Assembly: GCF_902497875.1 (NCBI RefSeq)
Contig: NZ_CABVHY010000023.1
Location: 71,198-125,366, forward strand
Source of the DNA: Pseudomonas fluorescens
GTDB lineage: Bacteria; Pseudomonadota; Gammaproteobacteria; Pseudomonadales; Pseudomonadaceae
Direction of reading: 5' to 3'
DNA length: 54,169 nt
Shown here: piece by piece, positions 32,538-40,597 of the stretch
Layout of the letters: each line of letters begins with the position of its first letter
Numbering within the stretch: position 1 is the first letter of the stretch
Program-made: the position numbers and the translations under genes
The notes under the pieces: generated by a model
Seen by the model: only the letters and a program-made list of their open reading frames with translations
What the model was told of the DNA's origin: nothing
The model's database searches: none

Positions 32538-32881
32538 CCGCCACCATCGCAAAGTCAGCTCGCAAGCCAATCCCAAAATCCAAACGCCCACTTCCAAGTT
32601 CGCCTTGGCGGCTATACGGCTCATTCAACGCTGGCTGCATTAAACGCCCGTCTGCGCTCGAAGTGATCGACGAGTTCCTGCGACGTACCGAGCTTACTGT
32701 CGACCCCGCACAGAAGCTCGCACAAGCGCAGCGCGTGATAGGCGCATTGATGGCGCTGCACGCGTTCGATGCCGAAGGGGCCAGTTCCGCCGACATCCAC
32801 CAATACGTCTTCGGCCGCCTTTCCGTTCTCACAGGTGAGACGCCTGAAGCCCTCGTTACCATGGCAGGAGTCGCGATATGA
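32534..32881 (+). CDS. Small hypothetical prophage protein
   Basis: A 115-residue protein with a basic Pro-rich N-terminus (SARKPIPKSKRPLP) and a helical C-terminal part (LAQAQRVIGALMALHAFDA). Joined to its neighbours by ATGA overlaps. No family recognised. Confidence 0.65.
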   Translation: MTATIAKSARKPIPKSKRPLPSSPWRLYGSFNAGCIKRPSALEVIDEFLRRTELTVDPAQKLAQAQRVIGALMALHAFDAEGASSADIHQYVFGRLSVLTGETPEALVTMAGVAI

Positions 32882-33633
32882 GCATCGTCATCATCAAAGA
32901 CGGCGATGCCGTCACGCCAACAACAGCCATCGCGGCCGGTACGGAGAACGAGCACGCGAGCGTTATCAAGCTTGTTCGCACGTATCAGGCCGATCTCGAA
33001 GAGTTCGGAAGGGTGCTATTTGAGGTCGAACCCTTTGAGACCGCTGGCGGAGTGCAGTCGCGCGAGATAGCGCTTCTGACTGAGCCCCAAGCCACGCTCC
33101 TGCTGACCTTCATGCGCAATACGGACATCGTCCGGGCATTCAAGAAAAAGCTGGTGCGCGAGTTCTGGGAAATGGTCAGGGAGCGCAACAAACCCGCGCC
33201 CACCTCGGCCTTGCCGCAGGACTACATCCAGGCCCTGGAGCACCTGCTCGACTCAAAGCGCTCCGAGCAGTTGGCTATCGAGCAACGTGACCATGCTGTT
33301 GCAACCAAGGCCGAGATCGGCTCCCGCCGCGAAGCGACCGCAATGGCCACCGCCAGCGCCGCCGTTCGCGAATCTCGCCAGCTTAAGGAGCAGCTGGGCC
33401 TGGGCATCACCCAGGCGACCATCCTCGCCGTCGAGAAGGCTCTCGGCCGCAAGTTCGGCGCTAGTGGCTGGCGCCCGCTCAAGAAGTGGTGCGAAGCCCG
33501 CTCCATCAAAGCTCCCCGCGTCAACCATCCCACCTTCGGCTGGGTTATCGCCTGGCCCGCTGGCGCCTGGCTGCACGCTTATCAAATTGAACTGGCTGAC
33601 CTTTTTGGCGCCGATGGAGAATTCGCATGCTAA
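32878..33633 (+). CDS. Rha-like phage regulatory protein
   Basis: A 251-residue protein. Residues 50-105 resemble the pRha domain: GGVQSREIALLTEPQATLLL followed by TFMRNTDIVRAFKKKLVREF. A helical linker (about 120-170) leads to a C-terminal DNA-binding-like domain with LGITQATILAVEKALGRKFG and SGWRPLKKWCEARSIKAP. Rha-type proteins of temperate phages affect infection outcome, but the mechanism is poorly known. It overlaps the next gene by 7 bases. Confidence 0.7.
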   Translation: MSIVIIKDGDAVTPTTAIAAGTENEHASVIKLVRTYQADLEEFGRVLFEVEPFETAGGVQSREIALLTEPQATLLLTFMRNTDIVRAFKKKLVREFWEMVRERNKPAPTSALPQDYIQALEHLLDSKRSEQLAIEQRDHAVATKAEIGSRREATAMATASAAVRESRQLKEQLGLGITQATILAVEKALGRKFGASGWRPLKKWCEARSIKAPRVNHPTFGWVIAWPAGAWLHAYQIELADLFGADGEFAC

Positions 33634-34250
33634 AAATGACCGTTGAAATCGCCCGCAAAATCGCCGACATCAGCGCTAAACCCGGCGTATCGAACCGTAC
33701 GCAATTCATTTTGGTTCTGCACGCAGTTAGAAACCTCGTTCGCCACCGCAAAGAGATACGGCATGAGCGCAACGTGTTCCGGCGCGAGGCCGCGATACTT
33801 GAGGCGTGCACGCCATCCGCGGCCCCCCAGATAGAAGAGCTCAAATCCAAGGCCAGAAGCCACCGAGCGGAAGAGTTTGACGGCAATAAGCAGGTGTTGA
33901 TCGGTATGGGCAACATGCTGCTTCACGATCGCGAAGGCTCGTATGACTCGCTCGGCTTTGATGCCGTCTGCGACTTGATTGGCGTGAACCCTGTCCACCG
34001 CGCAGGCATTGATCTGCGCGGGGGCAGTCGTGGCCTGGCCGAACTGATTTACGTGTCTCGAATGGAAAACAGCTCAGGTCCTAATCCGGACGGCTGGGGT
34101 GAGGGTGGCCCGCTGTACGAAGCTTGTTTTGCGGCTACCTGCCACTGGATACGCACAGCTCCCAAAGAGGACTTGCCTGATCTTTTCGGCCCTGGCTCGC
34201 CGTTCTACGGTGCAAAGCTGGTGGAAGTGAAAGCGGGGGTGCTCCATTGA
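33627..34250 (+). CDS. Hypothetical prophage protein, 207 residues
   Basis: A soluble protein with a basic helical N-terminal half (HAVRNLVRHRKEIRHERNVF) and a C-terminal half with SLGFDAVCDLIGVNPVHRAG and GGPLYEACFAATCHWIRTA. No motif recognised. Its position between the Rha-like gene and the replication module suggests an early role. Confidence 0.65.
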   Translation: MLKMTVEIARKIADISAKPGVSNRTQFILVLHAVRNLVRHRKEIRHERNVFRREAAILEACTPSAAPQIEELKSKARSHRAEEFDGNKQVLIGMGNMLLHDREGSYDSLGFDAVCDLIGVNPVHRAGIDLRGGSRGLAELIYVSRMENSSGPNPDGWGEGGPLYEACFAATCHWIRTAPKEDLPDLFGPGSPFYGAKLVEVKAGVLH

Positions 34251-34474
34251 ACGCCATCCGACCTCACACCCCCCCCCAGGAGCTCGGTACAGCCCCGGTA
34301 ATCGCCGGGCCATGGCCGAGCTACACCAACTGCCGTCACCTGCCCAAGCGCGACCGCTGGGAGATCTATGCCTTGGCGAAAGCCGGTCGGCTGGCGCTGC
34401 AAGATCGGGGAATCGTCATGGATGAGCTCTACGACGACTTTGTCCGCCGCGTGACCGGGGAGCTCGATATCTGA
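34247..34474 (+). CDS. Small hypothetical prophage protein
   Basis: A 75-residue protein starting MNAIRPHTPPQELGTAPV and containing YTNCRHLPKRDRWEIYALAK. It overlaps the upstream gene by 4 bases and shares one base with the replication organizer gene. No function known. Confidence 0.65.
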   Translation: MNAIRPHTPPQELGTAPVIAGPWPSYTNCRHLPKRDRWEIYALAKAGRLALQDRGIVMDELYDDFVRRVTGELDI

Positions 34475-35469
34475 TGGCCCGCATTCGCACAATCAAGCCA
34501 GAGTTCTGGACCAGTGAGCAGGTTATGGAGTGTCGGCCCCTGGCGCGCCTCCTGTTCATCGGCATCTGGAACTTCTGCGATGACGGCGGTAATCATCCGG
34601 CGTCAGAGAAGACCATCAAGGCCCAGGTGTTTCCGGGTGACGACATCGACTCGACTAGCGTTCGACTACTCCTCGACGAGCTATCGAATAACGATCTTTT
34701 GTCGTTCTACGACCATTCTGGCAAGACATACCTTCACGTCAACGGATGGCGCCACCAGAAGATAGACAAGCCGACCATCAAGTTTCCTGCATTTGCGAAT
34801 TCTGAGGCGTCCGCAAGCCGCAGGACGTCGAAGGCTGTTTCAAGCGAAGCAGTAAAACCGGGGCTTTCAGGTGATTTTATAAGCGATCAGTCGTCGCCCA
34901 CTCATGTAGCGGTAGGCGATAACTCGTCGAGCGCTAGCGTAGCCCTCACCCCCGGAAGGGAAGGGGAAGGGATAGGTAAAGGAGAAGAGATAAATCAAGA
35001 GCATGTCCTCCAAGGCTCCGCCTCGGAAGACGTGCCTCTGGAAAATGACCTGGAGGAACCGGAAGCGAAAAGCCCCTTCGATCCTGATCAACCCGCTTTA
35101 CCGAATGTCGAGCCAGGCGCTAAGCCGACCAGGATGCGCAAACCAGATCCGCTGGATGGGTTCGACCAGTTCTATCGGATGTACCCCCGCAAGCATAAGC
35201 GTGCCGATGCCGAGAAGGCCTGGGGCAAGCTTGCTCCGAACAGTGAGCTCCAGACCACAATGGTTATCGCTCTCGGGCACCACTGCCTGCAGCCGGAGTG
35301 GCGCAAGGACGGCGGGCAATTCATCCCGCTGCCTGCGTCTTGGATTAACGGCCGGCGCTGGGAGGACGAGCTGACGCCAGCTACCGCCTCCAAGGCCTCG
35401 GCCTACACCAACCTGCCAACCCACACCCCCGACATGTACCAAGGAGGCGCAAATGGCCCAGCGTTCTAA
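34474..35469 (+). CDS. Phage replication organizer (lambda O-like role)
   Basis: A 331-residue protein with a split layout. Residues 1-110 are a winged-helix domain typical of phage replisome organizers (MARIRTIKPEFWTSEQVMEC, then RLLFIGIWNFCDDGGNHPAS). A low-complexity linker (about 110-220) follows. The C-terminal domain starts DGFDQFYRMYPRKHKRADAE and ends ASWINGRRWEDEL, a motif shared by lambda-O-type and DnaT-like proteins. It should bind the phage origin, probably inside its own gene, and recruit the helicase loader encoded next. Confidence 0.85.
   Translation: MARIRTIKPEFWTSEQVMECRPLARLLFIGIWNFCDDGGNHPASEKTIKAQVFPGDDIDSTSVRLLLDELSNNDLLSFYDHSGKTYLHVNGWRHQKIDKPTIKFPAFANSEASASRRTSKAVSSEAVKPGLSGDFISDQSSPTHVAVGDNSSSASVALTPGREGEGIGKGEEINQEHVLQGSASEDVPLENDLEEPEAKSPFDPDQPALPNVEPGAKPTRMRKPDPLDGFDQFYRMYPRKHKRADAEKAWGKLAPNSELQTTMVIALGHHCLQPEWRKDGGQFIPLPASWINGRRWEDELTPATASKASAYTNLPTHTPDMYQGGANGPAF
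34955..35001 (+). other. Purine-rich tract inside the organizer gene, candidate origin
   Basis: From GAAGGGAAGGGGAAGGGATA through GGTAAAGGAGAAGAGATAAA to TCAAGAG the strand is almost pure purine and grows A/T-rich at its 3' end. It lies in the linker-coding region between the DNA-binding and C-terminal domains, the place where lambda keeps ori within gene O. No clear iterons were found nearby. Confidence 0.35.
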
Positions 35470-36250
35470 TTTCAGCCGCCAGCCTGAGCTGCGCACCTTC
35501 ACCAGCGAATGCCCTGTTCACGGCCTGGTTGATCGCTCCGAGGTCGAGCAGTTCGACGGCTCGATGCTGGTTCGCCCCTGCAAGAAATGCCAGTGGCAGG
35601 CCCTCCGCGTGGAGCCAGTAGGCAGTGATGCGCACATTCAGGCCTTGGATCACGTCATCGCCGAACGCGTCAACAGCGCGCTTGTGGGCTCTGGAATCAC
35701 TCCTCGGTTCGCTGGAAGCATGTTTGCCAATTACCGCGCCACAAGCTCGGCCATGACCCAGGCCCTGGCGATCTGCCAGGGATACGCCGATAACTTCGAC
35801 GATCACTACCGTGATGGTCGGAACCTGTTGCTGTGCGGCAACCTCGGTACCGGGAAAACGCACTTGGCCAGCAGCATTGTTCAGCAGGTCATTCGCAAGC
35901 TGGGCGCCGTTGCGGTTATCACGTCGGCGGCCGAGATTATCCGGGTGTTCAAGCGGTCGATGGATCGCAATGCCGGGTACACCGAGGGTGAGGTGATCTC
36001 TGAGCTGGCCGACGTCGACTTGTTGGTCATCGACGAGGTTGGGGCCCAGGCCGGTACCGCCTACGAGCTGGGAGTGCTGCATGAGGTGATCGACAAGAGG
36101 TATCAGTTGATCAGGCCTACGGTGGTCGTCTCCAACTTGGATGCCAAGGGCCTCGGCCAATACATTGGCGAGCGAGCTCTCGACCGGCTGCGCGAGAACA
36201 AGGCGTTGCTGGCCGGGTTCACTTGGACCTCTGAGCGGAGGCGCGCATGA
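35453..36250 (+). CDS. DnaC-like helicase loader (AAA+ ATPase)
   Basis: A 265-residue protein. The N-terminal part has a Cys-rich element (ECPVHG and, 20 residues on, PCKKCQ), likely a small zinc ribbon. The AAA+ domain has Walker A GNLGTGKTHLASSI near residue 130 and Walker B VDLLVIDEVGAQ near residue 188, plus sensor VVVSNLDAKG. It should load the phage or host DnaB. A strong AAGGAGG precedes the ATG, and the gene overlaps the helicase gene by 4 bases. Confidence 0.9.
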   Translation: MAQRSNFSRQPELRTFTSECPVHGLVDRSEVEQFDGSMLVRPCKKCQWQALRVEPVGSDAHIQALDHVIAERVNSALVGSGITPRFAGSMFANYRATSSAMTQALAICQGYADNFDDHYRDGRNLLLCGNLGTGKTHLASSIVQQVIRKLGAVAVITSAAEIIRVFKRSMDRNAGYTEGEVISELADVDLLVIDEVGAQAGTAYELGVLHEVIDKRYQLIRPTVVVSNLDAKGLGQYIGERALDRLRENKALLAGFTWTSERRRA

Positions 36251-37644
36251 GCCAGGAGACTCCGTTCTATCGGTCAGAGTCAGAGCAGGGCGTCCTCGGC
36301 GCAATCATGCTGGCCTCGCTCCAGGGTGACACCGGAATGGTCGAGGATATCGTCTCGCAGATGACCTCGGGCGACTTCTGGCACCAGGACAACGCAGCAC
36401 TGTTCGACGCCATACACGATTGTCTGGGTCGGGATATGCCGGTGGATGCGGTGACGGTCGGCTCGGTCCAACGGCTATTGCCGAGCGGGCAAACCACCAT
36501 GGCCTACGCCGCCACCCTGTGCCGTGACGTGCCATCCACTGCTAACTGGAGGGCTTACGTCCGCCAAGTCAAGCAGTGGGCGGTCCTGCGCCAGTTCAAG
36601 GACATGGGCGAGATCGTCATCGATGGCGTTGCCGATGATCTTCCTGCGGACGATATCCTCGACGCTTGCCACCAGGCGCTGGCTGACCTGCGCGACCTGC
36701 AGAGTGGCGGGAAGGTCGGCTACAAGCGTATGGCCGACGTGCTGCCGAAAGTCCTCGACACCATGGATGACGTGCTGAACGACAAGGCGCCGCCGAAGCT
36801 TTCCACCGGCCTCACAGACTTGGACAAGCTGATTGGCTTCCTGCGACCCAAGTCCATGGTCGTGATCGCCGGACGACCTGGCAGCGGCAAGACCATGCTC
36901 GGGCTGCAGATCGTCAATAACATCGCCATCCGCGGCGCCGGGGTGGGCCTGATCATCAGTTTGGAGATGGGCGAAGAGGAGTTGACCGTCCGGACTATCG
37001 CCTCTCAGGGCGGGATCGATCTGCGCCGGATGGAGGAGGTCAAGTGCCTGGACCAGGAGGAGTGGACCCGTATCGGGATGGCGGCGGGAAAGATCAAGGG
37101 TGCCGAGCTTTATCTGAACGACACCCCGGGCCTGACGATGTCAGGGATTCGCTCGGAGGCCCTCAAGCTTCAGCGGGAGCGCGGCCTCGACATCCTGATG
37201 GTCGACTACCTGGGGCTGGTGGGTGCCGACGGCAAGACCATGAACCGCAGTGAGGCCGTCGCGAAGATCTCGATCTCGATGAAGAACCTGAGCAAGGAGC
37301 TGGGCGTACCAGTACTGGTGCTGGCGCAACTGAACCGCAACCCGGCAAGCCGGCCCGGTAAGAAGCCGCAAGCCAGTGACCTGCGCGACTCTGGACAGGT
37401 CGAGCAGGACGCCGACGCGGTGATCCTGGTGCATCACGATCCTGAATCAGAAATGGGCGAGCAGGGCGTCACCGAGTTGATATTGGACAAAGGCCGGCAG
37501 GCGCCACCCGGGTCGTGCCTGGTTCAGCGGCAGGGGCAATTCGCCCGCTTCGTCAATTTTGCAGGTCGAGAGCCAACGCAGGAGGAGGTCGAAGCAAATC
37601 GCCCCTTCGCAGGTCGAGCTAAGGGGAGCAAAACTTATGAGTAA
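36247..37644 (+). CDS. DnaB-like replicative helicase
   Basis: A 465-residue hexameric helicase. The N-terminal domain (about 10-110) starts SESEQGVLGAIMLASLQGD. The RecA-like domain begins STGLTDLDKLIGFLRPKSMV with Walker A AGRPGSGKTMLG near residue 214. Walker B is DILMVDYLGLV, and an arginine-rich segment near DLRDSGQVEQDADAVILV follows. It would unwind phage DNA with the adjacent DnaC-like loader. Confidence 0.95.
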   Translation: MSQETPFYRSESEQGVLGAIMLASLQGDTGMVEDIVSQMTSGDFWHQDNAALFDAIHDCLGRDMPVDAVTVGSVQRLLPSGQTTMAYAATLCRDVPSTANWRAYVRQVKQWAVLRQFKDMGEIVIDGVADDLPADDILDACHQALADLRDLQSGGKVGYKRMADVLPKVLDTMDDVLNDKAPPKLSTGLTDLDKLIGFLRPKSMVVIAGRPGSGKTMLGLQIVNNIAIRGAGVGLIISLEMGEEELTVRTIASQGGIDLRRMEEVKCLDQEEWTRIGMAAGKIKGAELYLNDTPGLTMSGIRSEALKLQRERGLDILMVDYLGLVGADGKTMNRSEAVAKISISMKNLSKELGVPVLVLAQLNRNPASRPGKKPQASDLRDSGQVEQDADAVILVHHDPESEMGEQGVTELILDKGRQAPPGSCLVQRQGQFARFVNFAGREPTQEEVEANRPFAGRAKGSKTYE

Positions 37645-37936
37645 CGCGACAGCGGCATTGCCGCGCAAGAGCTTGATGGAGCATGAGCGTAAGTTCCTGA
37701 AGATCTCAGGGGAGGGCCTGGCCCAGGAGAAAGTCGGTGGCGCCGCCGCTATGGCCTGTCTGCTGGACATGGTCGCCAGTTGGCACGCTACCCGGATGAG
37801 CATCGAGTTCGGGGATTACTGCAAGCGCTGGGTAGCCGAAGGGAACGCCAAGAGCAAACCCGCCGACCGCCTGCTGCGCAATCTGCTGGGTCTCGACGAC
37901 AATCCACCGCCACGCCGAATCCGGAGAGCTGCTTGA
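37637..37936 (+). CDS. Small hypothetical prophage protein
   Basis: A 99-residue protein starting at the ATG at 37637, overlapping the helicase gene by 8 bases. It is helical and basic at the C-terminus (DDNPPPRRIRRAA), with CLLDMVASWHATRMSIEFGD in the middle. It shares one base with the next gene. No family recognised. Confidence 0.65.
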   Translation: MSNATAALPRKSLMEHERKFLKISGEGLAQEKVGGAAAMACLLDMVASWHATRMSIEFGDYCKRWVAEGNAKSKPADRLLRNLLGLDDNPPPRRIRRAA

Positions 37937-38481
37937 TGAGCGTTTATCGTGATGCCGCACATTGCATAAGCCGGGTCATGTCGATCGAGATCCATGACGG
38001 GACCAAGAAAGCGTCATGGCAACGCCATTACAAGGCAAGTTTTGATGACGAGCTTCCGGGGCGATCGGTAAGTGACGACCTGTCCCCGGAGGAGCGATTG
38101 ACTCAGGACTCGATGACCCGGGCGACCATCAAGCGGGCATTGCCTGAGGTTCAGTGGCAGGCGCTGGTAGGCAAGTACTCGATCAACCAGAACGAGGTGA
38201 GGGCCGCTGCTGCATTCCTCACGCCTCGGGTGGTCAGTCCAGCACACCAGTTGTTCAAGACGAAGTCCGTGATGGCGTGGATGGTTCCCGAGCGGCGCAA
38301 TAGCCTGCCAGCATCGTTCTATGTCCTTCACAGCTGGGACGCGGACGGGACACCCGACAGGACGCTGCGGCGCTGGAGGACAATCACCAGGCGATGGCTC
38401 GACGACCAAGTGAGTGCAGCGCACCTGTCGGTGGAGGCGTTGTTGGAGGAGCGCGGTCTTTTACATCAACTGGCCGCTTGA
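37936..38481 (+). CDS. Hypothetical protein at the late-regulator position
   Basis: A 181-residue basic protein, last gene of the early rightward operon, ending 70 bases before a strong terminator. In lambdoid phages this spot encodes the late antiterminator Q. Visible parts: SVYRDAAHCISRVMSIEIHD, a helical ATIKRALPEVQWQALVGKYS and a basic C-terminal region TLRRWRTITRRWLDDQVS. I recognise no Q signature, so the role is by position only. Confidence 0.6.
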   Translation: MSVYRDAAHCISRVMSIEIHDGTKKASWQRHYKASFDDELPGRSVSDDLSPEERLTQDSMTRATIKRALPEVQWQALVGKYSINQNEVRAAAAFLTPRVVSPAHQLFKTKSVMAWMVPERRNSLPASFYVLHSWDADGTPDRTLRRWRTITRRWLDDQVSAAHLSVEALLEERGLLHQLAA

Positions 38482-38551
38482 CTGTGGCCAAGTGACCACG
38501 TAGATTTCCAACCTGCGGTTTGGTGCATCACAGGATGACCACCAGACAAAG

Positions 38552-38585
38552 AAAGCCCGGCCATTGTGTCGGGCTTTTTGTTTTT
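38552..38585 (+). terminator. Terminator after the early operon (tR'-like)
   Basis: AAAGCCCG-GCCATTGTGT-CGGGCTTT followed by TTGTTTTT. A good stem and U-run closing the early rightward operon. Confidence 0.85.
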
Positions 38586-38632
38586 CTCATGCTATGGCAA
38601 TCTGCCACTTTCGCAAAAATGGAAGCGGTTCG

Positions 38633-39100
38633 ATGTCGAAGTTTGATGAAATTCAAAAGCAATATATTTCGCTGCGCGATGCCGAAGACGCCTACTGGGA
38701 AAAGCTTGATACAGCCCGCGAAACAGTTCGGACGGGATTTGCTGATTACCTCGGCGTTGCCGCTGACGAGAAGGTGGGCCTCTCTGGAGAACCTCGCATT
38801 TGGTTTGGAGGGAAATTAAATTTTTCTGGTAAGTCTGGGCACGAAACGGAGCGGGAATCCAACGAGCTTGTATTCACATTGAACCTGATTTTGGATCGAG
38901 CAGACCGGTCTTTTCCGCCAAACACTCTGAAATTTCGGTGCCGTCTCAAGTACGCCGCTGAGAACTTCATGATCCACTTAGTGGACTCGGAAAAAAGCTA
39001 TTTCACCGCCAAGAGCGACTTCACTCCTTTTTACGAATACATGTACGCAGAAGGGCAAAAACGGCTTTCTGTATTTGTCCAGCCGTTCAGCGTCGATTGA
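38633..39100 (+). CDS. Hypothetical prophage protein, 155 residues
   Basis: An isolated gene bracketed by terminators at both ends. ATG at 38633 follows GGAAG. The protein has an N-terminal helix (MSKFDEIQKQYISLRDAEDA) and a beta-rich remainder (FVFTLNLILD-like and YFTAKSDFTPFYEYMYAEG). Its A+T content is higher than in nearby genes, a sign of separate acquisition (a moron-like cargo gene). Function unknown. Confidence 0.65.
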   Translation: MSKFDEIQKQYISLRDAEDAYWEKLDTARETVRTGFADYLGVAADEKVGLSGEPRIWFGGKLNFSGKSGHETERESNELVFTLNLILDRADRSFPPNTLKFRCRLKYAAENFMIHLVDSEKSYFTAKSDFTPFYEYMYAEGQKRLSVFVQPFSVD

Positions 39101-39195
39101 GCGACACATGCGAAGTCCAACGCTAATCGGGTAGAAACCGGTTAGCCGGGCACACAGCCCGCGATCAGCGATTTGTACTGATCCGTGACGCATTT

Positions 39196-39226
39196 AAAGC
39201 CCAGCATAACGCTGGGTTTTTTGTTT
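39196..39226 (+). terminator. Intrinsic terminator upstream of the phage tRNAs
   Basis: AAAGCCCAGC-ATAAC-GCTGGGTTTTTTG: strong stem and U-run, ending 3 bases before the first tRNA. The 95 bases before it hold no gene. Confidence 0.88.
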
Positions 39227-39228
39227 CT

Positions 39229-39314
39229 GGAAGGTGGCGCTCAGAGGTGGGCAATCCGGTTTGAACCCGGAGCTGCTGGAAACGGTAAGGGTTCGACTCC
39301 TTCGCCTTCCGCCA
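39229..39314 (+). tRNA. Phage-encoded tRNA-Ser(UGA)-like gene
   Basis: An 86-base class II tRNA fold. GGAAGGT pairs with GCCTTCC and CCA is encoded. The anticodon arm is TCCGG-TTTGAAC-CCGGA, with TGA as anticodon. A 16-base variable arm (GCTGCTGGAAACGGTA) and T-loop TTCGACT are present. The D-arm is short and position 8 is G instead of U, so it may be degenerate or a decoy. Confidence 0.65.
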
Positions 39315-39318
39315 ATTC

Positions 39319-39394
39319 GCCGTCATAGCTCAGTTGGCAGAGCGGCTGCCTTGTAAGTAGCGGGTCAAGGGTTCGATTCCTTTTGACGGCACCA
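39319..39394 (+). tRNA. Phage-encoded tRNA-Thr(UGU)
   Basis: A canonical 76-base tRNA. GCCGTCA pairs with TGACGGC, D-arm GCTCAGTTGGCAGAGC, anticodon arm GCTGC-CTTGTAA-GTAGC with TGT, T-arm AAGGG-TTCGATT-CCTTT and encoded CCA. It starts 4 bases after the preceding tRNA, so both come from one precursor. Confidence 0.93.
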
Positions 39395-39408
39395 ATTACC
39401 AAAAACCC

Positions 39409-39696
39409 TCAGAGTCTCTGATCATCCAGCTCATCGAAGACGCGCAAGCACTGCGGGTGCAAGGCCCTCAATCCGAGGCGGTTATCCAGCCACGCATTCA
39501 ATTCATAGAGCGCCACGCGCACAGCGCAGGGGTAATCCTCTAGGGCTGCGAGCAAGCTCTGCCGAGCGCCGTCAGTGGACTCAATATCTCTGGTTTGAAT
39601 GTATTGCGTAATGAAATGCTCAATACCGCAGTGCTCTGACGATGACAGATAGATCTGGCCTAGCTTCGTTGAGCGGTTTGTAGCGAGAGAGGGCAT
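39409..39696 (-). CDS. Possible small hypothetical protein on the reverse strand
   Basis: A 95-residue frame opposite to the surrounding genes, starting MPSLATNRSTKLGQIYLSSS and ending CLRVFDELDDQRL. Helical, acidic and without motifs. It may be a moron gene between the tRNAs and the holin. No strong ribosome site seen. Confidence 0.45.
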   Translation of the reverse strand: MPSLATNRSTKLGQIYLSSSEHCGIEHFITQYIQTRDIESTDGARQSLLAALEDYPCAVRVALYELNAWLDNRLGLRALHPQCLRVFDELDDQRL

Positions 39697-39912
39697 CCAT
39701 GATTCCTTACTTGTGCGTGTTGAGACTTCAGCTACCGATTAATGCGGTCCCGGCGCGAGCGGGAAAATGCGGGGCGAATAATACTTATGTCCATGCGTCG
39801 CGTGCGTATAGCATGGCGCCATCATCGACGAACGGTGTACGACTTTCGTCTAATCTGTTGCGGCGATATGCCGCAGTCAATGCGTTTCAGGGCTGACCGC
39901 TCACTCATTCAG

Positions 39913-39940
39913 AGCCTCGCATTGCGCGGGGCTTTTTCGT
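39913..39940 (+). terminator. Intrinsic terminator in the pre-holin gap
   Basis: AGCCTCGC-ATTGC-GCGGGGCT followed by TTTTCGTTTTTG. One of a series of terminators ahead of the late genes. The 522 bases from 39697 to 40218 contain no convincing gene. Confidence 0.75.
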
Positions 39941-40104
39941 TTTTGTTGTTGACCACAGCCAGGGTGGCCCTCGGGAATGCCTGGACACCGATAAGCCGGT
40001 AGTACGGTGGTGCGATAAACACCGGCAGTTAGCGTGCTCTTGCTCCATCACTCTGGAGTGGCGCTGACGGACAGGAGGGGAAAGACCCTCACACCTATTT
40101 CAAG

Positions 40105-40134
40105 GGCTCGCCATATCGGTGGGCCTTTTTCGTT
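40105..40134 (+). terminator. Second intrinsic terminator in the pre-holin gap
   Basis: GGCTCGCC-ATATC-GGTGGGCC followed by TTTTTCGTTTT, 85 bases before the holin start. Late transcription must read through it or start after it. Confidence 0.7.
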
Positions 40135-40218
40135 TTCGGCCCCGCCACACCCGTCGCTCTAAGCCGGGAGTGCTGTGGGGGCCGAACCTATTACTCTCCC
40201 CGCAAGGGAGGACAGCGG

Positions 40219-40542
40219 ATGAAACTCATGCCGGAAAAAGACCCGTCGTTCTGGGTGTTGGTGCTGACCGCCCTGAGAGAGAACGGCTTAGCCATGGGGC
40301 TGACCTTCGCCCTGACATGGCTCCGCATTCAGTACGACGGCAAGGAGACCAAGCCTTTTCGCCAGCTGATTGAAGCGTTGCTTGGATCGCTGATCGTGAT
40401 GGTGGTCGGGCTGACGGTTAAGGAGTTCGGCTTCAGCATTGCCTGGTCATTCGCCACCGCCGGCTTCCTGGGCATCCTCGGTGTCGAGTACGCACGTCAG
40501 CTGGCCAAGCGCTGGGCCGAACGCAAGGCAGACGAGATCTAG
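40219..40542 (+). CDS. Phage holin
   Basis: A 107-residue membrane protein with three hydrophobic segments: GLAMGLTFALTWLRI (24-38), LIEALLGSLIVMVVGLTV (49-66) and IAWSFATAGFLGILGVEYA (74-92), and charged termini ending KRWAERKADEI. This matches lambda-type holins. A GGAGGACAGCGG ribosome region precedes it. No endolysin lies beside it, so that gene is presumably near the right end of the prophage. Confidence 0.8.
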   Translation: MKLMPEKDPSFWVLVLTALRENGLAMGLTFALTWLRIQYDGKETKPFRQLIEALLGSLIVMVVGLTVKEFGFSIAWSFATAGFLGILGVEYARQLAKRWAERKADEI

Positions 40543-40597
40543 GTCGCGACACGTTTCGTGAATCAGCAAATTGTGTCGCGGACTGCGGCTCGAACTT

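Noticed and set aside
39699..39896. 65-codon forward frame before the holin
   Set aside because: No ribosome site, low-complexity composition and no resemblance to phage proteins.
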